A stretch of 64,000 nt of DNA from Ruminococcaceae bacterium Marseille-P2935 (GTDB taxonomy: Bacteria > Bacillota > Clostridia > Oscillospirales > Ruminococcaceae). Within the stretch, counting starts at the first letter, position 1, and each line of letters opens with the position of its first letter. The stretch covers positions 806,001 through 870,000 of the forward strand of contig LT629952.1 of assembly GCA_900104565.1 (NCBI GenBank). Reading direction: 5' to 3'. The notes under the pieces are model-generated. The model was not told where the DNA came from. It made no database searches and saw only the letters and a program-made list of their open reading frames with translations. Of this stretch, positions 16,181 through 27,258 are shown piece by piece. A program made the position numbers and the translations under genes.

Positions 16181-16355
16181 TTTGCCATTCCCCAGGCTTT
16201 GTCAAGTGAGCATAAGTTTAATAAAGAAACCGTAATCCAATTGCTTAGAAGAACTGCGCTGTTTTATTTAAACCGTTGCAAATAGTTTAAATTGCGCATA
16301 AGGGCGGGAGCCAATAGACGAATCGCCTGCCTATAACTTTTAATAAAACAGAGGC
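16181..16355 (+). repeat. Dispersed intergenic repeat segments (copy 1)
   Basis: Two segments resemble 29503-29660: TTGCCATTCCCCAGGCTTTG...GCATAAGTTT (16181-16231) and AATAGACGAATCGCCTGCCT...TTTAATAAAACAG (16308-16355). A shorter relative of the first, with GCCAAGCGGGGGCATAGTTTTCATAAAACAG, is at 40428-40458. Similarity is imperfect and judged by eye. Confidence 0.5.
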
Positions 16356-16580
16356 TGGACTTTTGGTTTTACAGTAAGCGGTAATGTTTTATTAAAAATG
16401 CATCTCCCGCTAAACAAGATACTCACCTTTGCTACAAAAGGAATGCACAACGTCAGGCGTGTTGATAAATGTAATCATACTGCACGGCATAAAGCGCATT
16501 AGGACCCAAAGTATGGAATAGCCGCGCGCCCTATGGAAATTGCCAGCACATATTAGAATATCGTTGCTGCTTTGAATTCA

Positions 16581-16985
16581 TCATGTAACCTTAGAAGAAA
16601 CATTCAACCGGTTGAGTGCACGCCTTAGCCTTAGCTCAGCACTCTTTACTTCCCGGTCGTTTTCTAATTGACACAGTTGTTCCTGCGCCCGTTCTTTTGC
16701 CTTTTGAGCCCGTTCGGCATCAATTTCTTCTGCCCATTCGCAGGTAATTGCCACCACCCGCGCTGCACCAGCCGCAACGGATAAAAAACCGCCGGACACT
16801 GCAGCCAGACGTTGTTTTTCATGGGTTAATATACTTAGTTGCCCGGTGTCAATTGCTGCCAGGTAATCGATATGCCCCTTTAAAATACCAACATCGCCCT
16901 GAGTAGTCCGGGCAACCAGCCGTTGTACCAGCCCGTCAAATAATATTCCATCTGGTGTAACAATCTGAAGTGGGAACTCCTCCAA
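16581..16985 (-). CDS. atpC: ATP synthase epsilon subunit
   Basis: This 134-residue subunit of the F1 central stalk couples rotation to catalysis and damps ATP hydrolysis. The N-terminal beta-sandwich (FPLQIVTPDGILFDGLVQRLVARTTQGDVGILKGHIDYLAAI) is followed by the two-helix C-terminal part (AERAQKAKERAQEQL... LRLRRALNRLNVSSK). It is the last gene of the ATP synthase operon, 3 bp after atpD, and a 600-bp gap follows. Confidence 0.95.
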   Translation of the reverse strand: MEEFPLQIVTPDGILFDGLVQRLVARTTQGDVGILKGHIDYLAAIDTGQLSILTHEKQRLAAVSGGFLSVAAGAARVVAITCEWAEEIDAERAQKAKERAQEQLCQLENDREVKSAELRLRRALNRLNVSSKVT

Positions 16986-16988
16986 CCG

Positions 16989-18443
<1,455 letters not shown>

Positions 18444-18566
18444 TTAATTTGAATAAACATTTTATACCGCCAGTCAGTTTCATCCTTACGTAATGTAATA
18501 GAATCAAAATCTCTTCCGCGTCTTTTTAACAGCGAACCCCAAACTTATTTTTCAGCTTTTTTTGTG

Positions 18567-19418
18567 CTACGACAAAGCGCTTGCGCCTGCTACAATTTCT
18601 GATATTTCTTGGGTAATTGCCGCCTGCCTTGCCTGATTATAACGTAAGTTCAGCTCATCCAGTATCTTTTCCGCGCTGTCGGTTGCCGTCTCCATGGCAG
18701 TTCGCCGTGCTCCCTGCTCCGAAGCAAAGCTTTCAGCTGCTGCACCATAAATGATGCCAGCCAAATATTCCGGTACAATCCGGTCGAACACCGCTTCCGG
18801 GCCGGGATCGTAAATCATCTGCGTTTGCCCGCCTGCAGGTACCGTAGTTCTTACCTTTCTCATGGGAAGAACCCATAATGATGCCGGCTGCTGTTCCAAG
18901 GCGGTTACAAAGTTAGTGTAAACAATATACACTTCGTCAAACTCTTCGTTCCGGTAACCGTCTGCCAGCTTATGCGCCAGGTTAAACGCTGCCGAAAGCG
19001 TCATGTCTTCCGCTTGGTATCGATCCGGGGCCAGCTCAACCCGTCGTTCAAAATGTTCTGTAACCTTTTTCCCGATTGGGTATAGCAGCACCCGCTTTCC
19101 TTCCATCTGCTTTTTGGCTTCCTGAAAAAGGCCGGCATAATATCCTCCTGCCAGCCCTCGGTCTCCGCCTATAACAACAAAACAGCTGCGCTGAACCGGT
19201 CGCTGCCGCATGTAACAAGAGCTAAGTTCCCGGTTGCGCAGCGATATGTTCATAATTGTTTCATGCAGCAGGTTAAAAAAGGGGCGGGTACGCTCTGCCT
19301 GCTGTTTAGCCCGGCGCAGTTTGGAGGACGCCACCAGTTCCATGGCTTTGGTAATTTGGCTGGTGCTTTCTATACTTTTCATCCGCCTCTTAATTTCTTT
19401 CATACCGGCTGATGCCAT
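18567..19418 (-). CDS. atpG: ATP synthase gamma subunit
   Basis: This is the 283-residue rotor shaft of F1. It starts MASAGMKEIKRRMKSIESTSQITKAMELVASSKLRRA and ends with the matching C-terminal helix (ATDSAEKILDELNLRYNQARQAAITQEISEIVAGASAL); these two helices form the coiled coil inside the alpha-beta ring. GGDRGLAGGYY is the usual conserved segment (GDRGLCGG in most). It lies 15 bp after atpA and is co-transcribed. Confidence 0.97.
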   Translation of the reverse strand: MASAGMKEIKRRMKSIESTSQITKAMELVASSKLRRAKQQAERTRPFFNLLHETIMNISLRNRELSSCYMRQRPVQRSCFVVIGGDRGLAGGYYAGLFQEAKKQMEGKRVLLYPIGKKVTEHFERRVELAPDRYQAEDMTLSAAFNLAHKLADGYRNEEFDEVYIVYTNFVTALEQQPASLWVLPMRKVRTTVPAGGQTQMIYDPGPEAVFDRIVPEYLAGIIYGAAAESFASEQGARRTAMETATDSAEKILDELNLRYNQARQAAITQEISEIVAGASALS

Positions 19419-19433
19419 GACTGCTCACCCCTT

Positions 19434-20948
19434 CTATTCTGCCGGAATAAACCGCTGCACCAGTTTTTCAATTACCGTTTTTAACTCCTGCTCATTTTCA
19501 TCACTCAGACGCCCGGTTTCCCGAATATTTGTGATAAGACCAGCGTGTTTCTCTGAAAGCTCGTCAAACAGCTCCTGCTGAAAAAGAAGAATTTGATTGA
19601 CCGGCACTGCCGCCAAAAGATTATTCACCACCGCATACAAAATTGCTACCTGGTGTTCTACCCCAATCGGGGAATTTTGTGGCTGCCTGAGCGCTTCGAC
19701 AATCCTTTCCCCTTTCGCCAGCCGCGCCTTTGTGTCCCGGTCCAGATCAGACCCAAACTGTGAAAATGCCTGCAGTTCTCGATATTGGGAGTAAGCCAGT
19801 TTTAAGGTTGCTGCTACCTGTTTCATCGCTTTGATCTGAGCATTTCCTCCAACCCGGGAAACCGAGATTCCCGGGTTTACCGCTGGACGTACGCCCGCAT
19901 TGAACAGCTCAGTCTCTAAAAAAATCTGCCCGTCTGTAATAGAAATTACATTGGTGGGAATGTAAGCTGAAACGTCCCCTGCCTGGGTTTCGATAATAGG
20001 CAGAGCTGTCAGAGAGCCTCCGCCATATTGGGGCGCCAGCTTGGCCGCACGTTCCAATAAGCGGGAATGCAGGTAAAATACATCACCGGGGTAGGCCTCG
20101 CGCCCGGGCGGCCGCTTTAAAAGCAGTGAAAGGGCACGGTAGGCAACTGCATGTTTGGAAAGATCGTCATAGATAATTAGCGCATCCTTCCCCTGCTGCA
20201 TAAAATATTCTCCCATAGCACAGCCTGAATAAGGTGCAATGTACTGCAAAGGGGAAAGTTCAGATGCAGTTGCTGCCACCACTACCGAATATTCCATAGC
20301 TCCTGCCTTGTGCAGAGCATCCACAACACGGGCAACGGTGGAACGCTTTTGTCCAATAGCTACATAAATGCACAATACTCCCTTCCCTTTTTGATTTAAA
20401 ACCGTATCTAACGCAATGGCAGTTTTTCCGGTTTGCCGGTCTCCAATAATCAGTTCCCTCTGGCCGCGGCCAATTGGAACCATAGCGTCAATAGCTTTAA
20501 TCCCGGTCTGCAAAGGCAGCCGTACGCTTTCCCGTTCAATAATGCCCGGCGCCTTCTGCTCAATGGGTCTAAACTGCTTGCAGTCAATTGGCCCTTTCCC
20601 GTCCAGCGGGTGTCCCAATGCGTCAACTACCCGCCCTAACAAGCCTTCTCCAACGGGTACCGATACAATTTTGCCTGTACGCTTCACCAGGTCCCCCTCT
20701 CTAATTCCTTCCTGGGAACCCAACAGTACCGCACCCACCGAATCTTCTTCCAGATTGAGCGCCATGCCAGAAACTCCGCCGGGGAATTCCAAAAGCTCTC
20801 CCGCCACACAATCTTCCAGCCCATAAATGCGGGCGATTCCATCCCCCGCCTGCACCACCGTACCGGTTTGGGCTGGGCGTACCTGAATATCGTATTGCAA
20901 AAGCCGCTCTTTCAGCAGCTCGCTAATCTCATCCGGTCGTATCTGCAT
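19434..20948 (-). CDS. atpA: ATP synthase alpha subunit
   Basis: This is the 504-residue non-catalytic nucleotide-binding subunit of F1. It begins [20 protein letters not shown], has the Walker A GDRQTGKT (169-176), the Walker B region [12 protein letters not shown], and [17 protein letters not shown] with the conserved Arg that completes the catalytic site of beta. The ATG at 20948 is taken as the start, with AAAGGGG about 12 bases upstream; a TTG three codons earlier overlaps the atpH stop and is too close to that SD. Confidence 0.97.
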   Translation of the reverse strand: MQIRPDEISELLKERLLQYDIQVRPAQTGTVVQAGDGIARIYGLEDCVAGELLEFPGGVSGMALNLEEDSVGAVLLGSQEGIREGDLVKRTGKIVSVPVGEGLLGRVVDALGHPLDGKGPIDCKQFRPIEQKAPGIIERESVRLPLQTGIKAIDAMVPIGRGQRELIIGDRQTGKTAIALDTVLNQKGKGVLCIYVAIGQKRSTVARVVDALHKAGAMEYSVVVAATASELSPLQYIAPYSGCAMGEYFMQQGKDALIIYDDLSKHAVAYRALSLLLKRPPGREAYPGDVFYLHSRLLERAAKLAPQYGGGSLTALPIIETQAGDVSAYIPTNVISITDGQIFLETELFNAGVRPAVNPGISVSRVGGNAQIKAMKQVAATLKLAYSQYRELQAFSQFGSDLDRDTKARLAKGERIVEALRQPQNSPIGVEHQVAILYAVVNNLLAAVPVNQILLFQQELFDELSEKHAGLITNIRETGRLSDENEQELKTVIEKLVQRFIPAE

Positions 20949-20953
20949 TATGA

Positions 20954-21505
20954 TCAAATGCCCCTTTCTTTCGATATACCTAAAAGACTTTCACCCAGTC
21001 TCTCTAACCTGCCTTTCACCGAGTAGTCCAGATAATAATCCCCAAACTGCAATACCATACCGCCTATGAGCGAAGGGTCAATCTGTTCGGAAAGCAGTAT
21101 TTTCTTCTGGCTTTTCTGCTCTAATTTTTTTATCAAAACCTGACGGTCTTGTGCGCCGAGGGCTGTAGCTGTATGTGCGATTACCTGCTGAATTCCGGCG
21201 TATTCATCATACAGCCTGCCATACTCCTGAATAACAGAAGAATAATGCTTGATTCTTCCATTGGCGGAAAGGATTGTGACCAGACGCTGTACAAGCTCAT
21301 TAACCCGCCCCTTAAAAATTTTAAACACCAGCTTCTCTTTCTCGTTTTGGGGAAGAACCGGGGCAGCCAGCAGGGCGGGCAGTTCATCATTCTGCTCAAA
21401 CAGGTCATTTGCCGCCAAAAGGTCATCCAGAGTTTCCTTCAGGCAGTTCCGTTGCTGAGATGCTTCAAAAATAGCGCGTGCATACCTGCCGGAGATGCCG
21501 CTCAA
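20954..21505 (-). CDS. atpH: ATP synthase delta subunit
   Basis: The 183-residue delta subunit (OSCP) connects the F1 head to the peripheral stalk. The N-terminal helical domain begins [15 protein letters not shown] and the C-terminal part carries the typical [28 protein letters not shown]. The ATG overlaps the stop of atpF by four bases, so the two stalk genes are translationally coupled. Confidence 0.95.
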   Translation of the reverse strand: MSGISGRYARAIFEASQQRNCLKETLDDLLAANDLFEQNDELPALLAAPVLPQNEKEKLVFKIFKGRVNELVQRLVTILSANGRIKHYSSVIQEYGRLYDEYAGIQQVIAHTATALGAQDRQVLIKKLEQKSQKKILLSEQIDPSLIGGMVLQFGDYYLDYSVKGRLERLGESLLGISKERGI

Positions 21506-22005
21506 AACTCTTCACCTGCCTGTTTTATGCACCTGGCCATCAGCCTGTGCCGCTCATCGGGCGAAAGTTCTGCCTGCAGCGCTTTGGCTGCTGTAAGAAG
21601 CGCCAGCGCAGCGATTTCTTTTTTGGCTCCTTCCAAGGCTCTATTTTTATCCAAAATAATCTGCTCCTCGGCCTGTTCCAACAGGGTTTGTGCCTGCAGC
21701 TTGGCCTGACGCAACGTTTCCTCCGTGCGCAGCTGCGCCTTACGGTTTGCTTCTTTCAGCAGTTCTCCGGCTTCTTTCCTGGCATTGTCTAACCTGTCGG
21801 CATAATCCTTCCGCAGCCGCTCAGCCTCTGCTTTGGCCTCATCAGCCCGTTCAAAGCTTTGGCGCACCTCTCGCTCACGGTCATCCATCATTTTTTTAAT
21901 AGGCTGGAATAAAAACCGCTTCATGATCAGGTAAAGTATAAGCAGGTTTGCCCAAGTAAACAGCAAGGTCCAGTCCACCGAAATAAAAGACATAAACTCT
22001 TCCAT
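21502..22005 (-). CDS. atpF: ATP synthase b subunit
   Basis: This 167-residue stalk subunit has one N-terminal membrane segment (WTLLFTWANLLILYLIMKRFLF) followed by a long charged helix for dimerisation (about 35-120, rich in Ala, Glu, Lys, Arg) that reaches the delta subunit. The start is taken as ATG 22005, three bases past atpE; an ATG four codons later (MSFISVDW) is also possible. Confidence 0.94.
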   Translation of the reverse strand: MEEFMSFISVDWTLLFTWANLLILYLIMKRFLFQPIKKMMDDREREVRQSFERADEAKAEAERLRKDYADRLDNARKEAGELLKEANRKAQLRTEETLRQAKLQAQTLLEQAEEQIILDKNRALEGAKKEIAALALLTAAKALQAELSPDERHRLMARCIKQAGEEF

Positions 22006-22008
22006 TAT

Positions 22009-22269
<261 letters not shown>

Positions 22270-22522
22270 TTACATCCTTTCAAACTAGTTTTTCCGAAAA
22301 CACCAAATCCTGGTTCATTTCTTTTCTGACGAAAATGGCATCCGCAACAAGAAAAAGGTTTGAAATAACTAAAGCTTTTTCCTTGCTCTGCATTTCTTCA
22401 GCAAAATATCTGTCGATCGATTTCTATTACCAGATGTACCCTGATAAATAATTTCTAAAGTTTTAAATAAAAGCGCCAAAGTACGCTTATGAATGTTCGC
22501 GTAACCATACCATTCTACAGAA

Positions 22523-23224
22523 TTAATCCATAGCCATAGCAATAAACACCATGGTTAGCATGCAAAAAATAAACGCCTGAAGCCCACTGGTAAGCAGGTC
22601 AAAATAAATAGAAAGAAAAGCCGGAATACCCACCTGCAAAATTGGAATTTGCAGCCCTTCAAATATCATAGCAGTAAGTGAGGCCAGCCCTCCGTAAATC
22701 AGCGAAGTAATCGCCATGCCGGCGGCAATATTTCCAAAATGCCGGAAACTGAGGGAAATGGGGTTTGCAACCTCAGAAATAATATTAAGCGGAAGCATGA
22801 GGGGGAGCGGTTCTATAAAGCCATGCAGCCAACCCCTTACCCCTTTTTTACGAATTGCGTTGACCTGTACCAGCATAAAGGTTACCAATGCCCACCCAAG
22901 GGTAGTATTGAAATCTGCCGTAGGCGGTCGCATTCCAACCAGACTGGACAAGCTGCACAACAGGGAAAAGGTAAATAATGTACCAATATAGGGGGCAAAC
23001 CCCAACTTATCCGGCCCCATAGTTTGCTCCACCATGCGGTAAACAGCCTGGACAAATTTTTCTAATAGTGTTTGTACACCTTTTGGCTGTATTTGTAATC
23101 TTCTGGTCACAAAGAAGCAGAAAATAAAAATTGCCCCCATAATCATCCACGAATTCGTCACCGTTTCAGTTACTGGAATCCCTTCAAATATTGGTATGGT
23201 AAAAATAATTTTAGGCCCGTTCAC
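22523..23224 (-). CDS. atpB: ATP synthase a subunit
   Basis: The 233-residue Fo membrane protein forms the ion half-channels next to the c ring. The key Arg lies in ISEVANPISLSFRHFGNIAAGM, and the last helix has LTSGLQAFIFCMLTMVFIAMA. Five or six membrane segments are visible. The start MNGPKIIFTIPIF overlaps the end of atpI by 14 bases. The length is usual for the family. Confidence 0.96.
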   Translation of the reverse strand: MNGPKIIFTIPIFEGIPVTETVTNSWMIMGAIFIFCFFVTRRLQIQPKGVQTLLEKFVQAVYRMVEQTMGPDKLGFAPYIGTLFTFSLLCSLSSLVGMRPPTADFNTTLGWALVTFMLVQVNAIRKKGVRGWLHGFIEPLPLMLPLNIISEVANPISLSFRHFGNIAAGMAITSLIYGGLASLTAMIFEGLQIPILQVGIPAFLSIYFDLLTSGLQAFIFCMLTMVFIAMAMD

Positions 23225-23597
23225 TGCTGCGCTTCCCCCTTATAAATTCCCCTGCTACAAACAACAGTTTGGGATAAAGAAAAGGCAATATGATGCAGAA
23301 CGGTTCAAAAATAGGGCTGAAAAAGCTAAAGATAATCAGGCCGCCTACCAGCAAAACCCGCAGCAAATACCCTGTTCCCATCCATATTCGTGCCCCGGAA
23401 GGGGACCTTTGAAGTGCCATTACTGAAAACCATCCCAGGGTAATAAAATTCAGGATAAGAAAAATGCTGGCACATATTAAACTAAAAATTGCCGAAATGC
23501 TAAGCCGTTTTAATCCAAACATAACTGCCAGAACTATAAAATCCAGTATCAACGTACCAATTGCAAGCCGCTTTGTCTCTGCCCATACCACCTGCAT
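23211..23597 (-). CDS. atpI: ATP synthase protein I-like membrane protein
   Basis: The 128-residue protein has four hydrophobic segments and is weakly conserved, as is usual for AtpI. It is first in the operon, preceded by AGGAGG, and overlaps atpB by 14 bases. AtpI helps assemble the c ring, particularly in Na+-type enzymes. The assignment rests on position, size and topology more than on sequence motifs. Confidence 0.8.
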   Translation of the reverse strand: MQVVWAETKRLAIGTLILDFIVLAVMFGLKRLSISAIFSLICASIFLILNFITLGWFSVMALQRSPSGARIWMGTGYLLRVLLVGGLIIFSFFSPIFEPFCIILPFLYPKLLFVAGEFIRGKRSSERA

Positions 23598-23740
23598 ATT
23601 ATTTCCTCCTGTTTTTGTTTCGGTTTATTCTTGTCTAAACGGCAGGGATCCATACAATATTTGCAGCAACATTTTTCTTATCCTCCGCTTCGCTCACAAA
23701 GTATCTTCGCTGGCAAAGCCGATAGTTTTCAGTACAACAA

Positions 23741-23767
23741 AAAGCGGCTGCTAAAAAGCAGCCGCTC
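23741..23767 (-). terminator. Terminator of the Rrf2 gene
   Basis: AGCGGCTGC and GCAGCCGCT form a perfect 9-bp stem with a TAAAAA loop, followed by T5 on the minus strand, 16 bp past the Rrf2 stop. It isolates that gene from the ATP synthase operon. Confidence 0.85.
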
Positions 23768-23782
23768 AGTTAATATAATAGT

Positions 23783-24184
23783 TTAGCGTTCGATAATATC
23801 CTGAAAAGTAACCGAGTCTAGCTTTTCTCGTACCATTCCGGATATTTCTTCATAAATTTTATTAAACTTGCAACACTTGTTTTCGGTATGTTCACATTGA
23901 AAATCCGGCCGAACACAACGGCTGAGCACATAGGGGCCTTCCACCGTTTCAATCACTTCCCGCAGGGTGATGTCCTTTGGTTCTTTTGCAAGCTCATAGC
24001 CACCACGGGTGCCCTTATAGGATTTTACAATTTCGCTTGCAACCAGTTTTCGAAGTATTTTTAAAGAAAAACGCAAAGTAACCTCTGTTTTTTCCGCAAT
24101 AGTTTTTGCGTCCATACGTACAGGCTCTACAGCCAGGCAATGAACAATTCGTACCGCATAATCCGATTCCAAAGTGATGTGCAT
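23783..24184 (-). CDS. Rrf2-family transcriptional regulator
   Basis: The 133-residue regulator starts MHITLESDYAVRIVHCLA and has the Rrf2 winged helix (DAKTIAEKTEVTLRFSLKILRKLVASEIVKSYKGTRGGYELAKEPKDITLREVIETVEGP). Cys90, Cys97, Cys104 and Cys105 lie where IscR/NsrR-type proteins bind an Fe-S cluster, so redox, iron or nitric-oxide sensing is likely, though the spacing is not that of any one named member. It forms a single-gene unit with its own good promoter and terminator, between rpoD and the ATP synthase operon. Confidence 0.88.
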   Translation of the reverse strand: MHITLESDYAVRIVHCLAVEPVRMDAKTIAEKTEVTLRFSLKILRKLVASEIVKSYKGTRGGYELAKEPKDITLREVIETVEGPYVLSRCVRPDFQCEHTENKCCKFNKIYEEISGMVREKLDSVTFQDIIER

Positions 24185-24243
24185 ATATTACCTCTTTTTG
24201 TTTTACCGGGATTTTTTAGCAGGCAAAACAATTATACAAATTG

Positions 24244-24272
24244 AGTATACAATAATATGCCCATCCTGTCAA
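24244..24272 (-). promoter_or_regulatory. Promoter of the Rrf2 gene
   Basis: On the minus strand TTGACA (24267-24272) and TATACT (24244-24249) have exactly 17-bp spacing. A partial dyad TGTATAC...TTTGTATAAT around the -10 could be the autoregulatory site. Confidence 0.7.
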
Positions 24273-24279
24273 GCAAGGA

Positions 24280-25362
24280 TTAATCTAGAAAGTCCTTTAA
24301 TTTCTTGCTGCGGCTGGGATGGCGCAGCTTACGCAGGGCTTTTGCCTCAATTTGGCGAATACGCTCGCGAGTAACGTTAAATTCCTTACCCACCTCTTCC
24401 AAGGTACGGCTTCTGCCGTCTTCCAAGCCAAAACGCAAACGGAGCACCTTCTCTTCCCTTGGGGTAAGAGTTTGCAGTACCTCTACCAGCTGTTCTTTCA
24501 GCAGAATATGGGAAGCTGCATCGGCAGGAGCCGGTGCATCATCATCTGGAATAAAGTCACCTAAATGGCTGTCTTCCTCTTCACCAATCGGCGTTTCCAG
24601 AGATACAGGTTCCTGTGCGACACGCATAATCTCACGTACTTTATCTACCGGCATATCCAGCTCGTTTGCAATCTCCTCCGCGGTAGGCTCATGTCCATTT
24701 TTATGCAGAAGCTGAGAACTAACCTTTTTTACCTTGTTAATGGTCTCCACCATGTGCACCGGAATACGAATGGTCCTGGCCTGGTCTGCAATCGCACGGG
24801 TGATTGCCTGCCGAATCCACCAGGTTGCATAGGTAGAAAATTTAAACCCCTTGGTATGATCGAACTTTTCTACAGCTTTAATCAGTCCCAGGTTGCCTTC
24901 CTGAATCAAATCCAAGAACTGCATTCCACGGCCCACATAGCGTTTTGCAATACTGACTACCAGCCTGAGGTTAGCTTCTGACAGCCGTTTTCTTGCATAA
25001 GGGTCTCCTTCGCCCATGCGGATCGCCAGATTAATCTCTTCCTCTGGAGTCAGCAGAGGTACCCGGCCAATCTCTTTTAAATAGACTTTAACCGGGTCGT
25101 CAATGCTGATACCCTCCGCCGAAAGGGAATTTTCCAGGTCGGCGTCATCACTGGGCATGGGAAAGTTCAAATCCAGACTGGTGTTCATATCCTCAACGAT
25201 TTCAATATTATAGGCTTCGATGGTATCATAGAGTTTATCTACCTGCTCCACATCATAGTCCAGCTCATCTAAAGCCTCATCGATTTCCTTTGTGGTAAGT
25301 TTGCCCTTTGCCTTACCCTGCTCCAGTAAATCGCGAATAATAAATTTTTTATCTTGTGCCAC
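24280..25362 (-). CDS. rpoD: Primary sigma factor RpoD/SigA
   Basis: This 360-residue housekeeping sigma factor has a short region 1.1 ([27 protein letters not shown]), region 1.2 ([17 protein letters not shown]), region 2 with the -10 recognition helix ([43 protein letters not shown]), region 3 (HMVETINKV...) and region 4.2 for the -35 ([39 protein letters not shown]). It is 12 bp downstream of dnaG, which is the classic macromolecular-synthesis operon arrangement. The N-terminal region is short, as in most Firmicutes. Confidence 0.98.
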   Translation of the reverse strand: MAQDKKFIIRDLLEQGKAKGKLTTKEIDEALDELDYDVEQVDKLYDTIEAYNIEIVEDMNTSLDLNFPMPSDDADLENSLSAEGISIDDPVKVYLKEIGRVPLLTPEEEINLAIRMGEGDPYARKRLSEANLRLVVSIAKRYVGRGMQFLDLIQEGNLGLIKAVEKFDHTKGFKFSTYATWWIRQAITRAIADQARTIRIPVHMVETINKVKKVSSQLLHKNGHEPTAEEIANELDMPVDKVREIMRVAQEPVSLETPIGEEEDSHLGDFIPDDDAPAPADAASHILLKEQLVEVLQTLTPREEKVLRLRFGLEDGRSRTLEEVGKEFNVTRERIRQIEAKALRKLRHPSRSKKLKDFLD

Positions 25363-25374
25363 CCAGTTTTCCCC

Positions 25375-27132
25375 CTATTTCTTTTTGGCTGCAAGCGATG
25401 TTATGTAATCTTTCAACTGTTCATTGTCCATTCCTGCAACCTGTTGTTCCGTCTTATTTTTTTTAAATTCTAATATTGCGTTGATATAGTCATCCGCATC
25501 CTCTTTTTGAAACCCCATACCCGATACCGATGCAACCAGCTGCGATAGTACCGACATTTGCTCTTCATTCAGCAGTGCCGAAAGTGACATCATATCGATT
25601 GCTTTGTTTTCTGCAAGCCGTGCCACAAGCACCCCAAACAATTCCTGGTTCCGTGTAGTAACAAAATCTTCTGGAGAAATACGGCTGTGAATATGCTCAT
25701 AATAATCGGGGTTCTTCATTAATATTCCGATTAATTTATCCTCTGCCAACGCATAGCGAATGTATTTGCTGCGCTGAGGGTCGGTACGAACACCCGGTGG
25801 TTCACCCGTATAAATCTTCAGGCTGCTGCGCTCTTTGCGCTCCTTGGCTTTAATGCGCTGTTTCATAATGGCAACCGCTTGCTGCATCATATTCTCCTTG
25901 GAAACGCCAAATTCCTCGCAGACCTTTCCGATATACACCTCCCGTTCTATCGGGCTGTTCACTCCTGCCATCAGCGAGGCAAAGTCCTTTAAAAAGGCCA
26001 CCTTGCCTTCGGCAGTATCGGTTTCGTACTTTGATTTCAGCTTTTCTATTTCAAAATCCACCGCGCCCCGGCTGCCTTCCAGCAACTTTTTAAAGCGGGC
26101 CGCGCCGAATTTTTTAATATATTCATCCGGGTCTTTGGCGCCTTCAATTTTCAGCACCTTTACCTTGACCCCAGTCTCATTAAACAGGTTAATTGCCCTG
26201 CGGGTTGCCTTCTGGCCCGCCTCGTCTGAGTCGTAGGAAATAACCACCTGCTGGCAGTAGCCCGAAATAATCCGTGCCTGCTCCTGGGTCAAAGAGGTGC
26301 CCAGGGTTGCCACTGCATTCTCAAAACCGCCCTGGTGCAGCGCCACAACATCCATATACCCTTCGGCCAGAATCAGGCTGGACTCTTTGGTAGATTTTGC
26401 AACATTCATGGCAAACAGGTTGCGGCTTTTTTTAAACACCGGCGTATCGGGCGAGTTTAAATACTTGGGGCCGTTGCCTTCCAGCAGCCTGCCGCCAAAC
26501 CCGATTACATTGCCCCGTATATCAATAATTGGGAAAATGACCCTTCCCCGGAACAGGTCATACAAAGAACCATTCCGGCCCTGGGTTACCAGTGCTGCAG
26601 CCAGCAGTTCTTCTCTGGAATAGCCTTTCCCTGTCAGAAATTTTAATGCATTGTCCCAACCGGCGCCTGCATACCCCAAACCAAAGCGTTTGATTGTTTG
26701 GTCGGTAAGCCCACGCTGCCTCAGGTAAACATATCCCGGCCGTCCTTCCGGTGAAATAAGCTGGTGGAAAAAGAAGCGGGCTGCTTCGCGGTTCAGTTCC
26801 AATATTCTGGTTTTTAACCGGGCCGCCGGGTCATTCTGTACCTCCTCCGGCATAGCCAGACCGGCCTTTTGGGCTAAAAATCGAATTGCCTCAACGTAGT
26901 CCAGGTTTTCCACCCGGCGGACAAAGGTTACCACATCCCCGCCGGCGCCGCAGCCAAAACAGTAGAAGGACTGGCTGTCGGGATAAACCGTGAAGGAAGG
27001 GGTCTTTTCGCTGTGAAAAGGACAGAGCCCAGTCAGGTTGCGCCCCCGACGTTTTAACTGCACATAAGAGGAAATTACGCTTTCCACATCGCAGCGGTAT
27101 TTCAGTTCCTGAATAAAACTATCCGGTATCAT
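25375..27132 (-). CDS. dnaG: DNA primase DnaG
   Basis: The 585-residue primase makes RNA primers for replication. The N-terminal zinc-ribbon has Cys37, His40, Cys58 and Cys61 (CPFH...FYCFGCGAGGD). The TOPRIM domain holds LILAEGYMDVVALHQGGFENAVATLGTSLT with the catalytic Glu, and ISYDSDEAGQKA with the metal-binding Asp residues. The C-terminal part (about 430-585) should bind the DnaB helicase. The gene is upstream of rpoD and downstream of dgt in one probable operon. Confidence 0.98.
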   Translation of the reverse strand: MIPDSFIQELKYRCDVESVISSYVQLKRRGRNLTGLCPFHSEKTPSFTVYPDSQSFYCFGCGAGGDVVTFVRRVENLDYVEAIRFLAQKAGLAMPEEVQNDPAARLKTRILELNREAARFFFHQLISPEGRPGYVYLRQRGLTDQTIKRFGLGYAGAGWDNALKFLTGKGYSREELLAAALVTQGRNGSLYDLFRGRVIFPIIDIRGNVIGFGGRLLEGNGPKYLNSPDTPVFKKSRNLFAMNVAKSTKESSLILAEGYMDVVALHQGGFENAVATLGTSLTQEQARIISGYCQQVVISYDSDEAGQKATRRAINLFNETGVKVKVLKIEGAKDPDEYIKKFGAARFKKLLEGSRGAVDFEIEKLKSKYETDTAEGKVAFLKDFASLMAGVNSPIEREVYIGKVCEEFGVSKENMMQQAVAIMKQRIKAKERKERSSLKIYTGEPPGVRTDPQRSKYIRYALAEDKLIGILMKNPDYYEHIHSRISPEDFVTTRNQELFGVLVARLAENKAIDMMSLSALLNEEQMSVLSQLVASVSGMGFQKEDADDYINAILEFKKNKTEQQVAGMDNEQLKDYITSLAAKKK

Positions 27133-27258
27133 GCCCTTCCTCCTTTCTTTTTATCCTGATTTTTTTGCATCCTGTTCACTGAACTGCTTATATCTGTTCA
27201 GTCAAATTGAATTCGGCATATTTTTTCCTGCATTCTTAGTTCAGCACGAACAATCCTA

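Larger units (their letters stand above)
15924..16580. other. 657-bp intergenic region with hairpins and dispersed repeats
   Basis: No coding frame is convincing. It holds a plus-strand terminator-like hairpin (16023-16055), a perfect 15-bp inverted repeat AAAGCAAGCGGGCAG / CTGCCCGCTTGCTTT (16086-16100 and 16120-16134) without a T-tract, and two segments (about 16181-16231 and 16308-16355) that recur at 29.5-29.7 kb. Confidence 0.6.
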
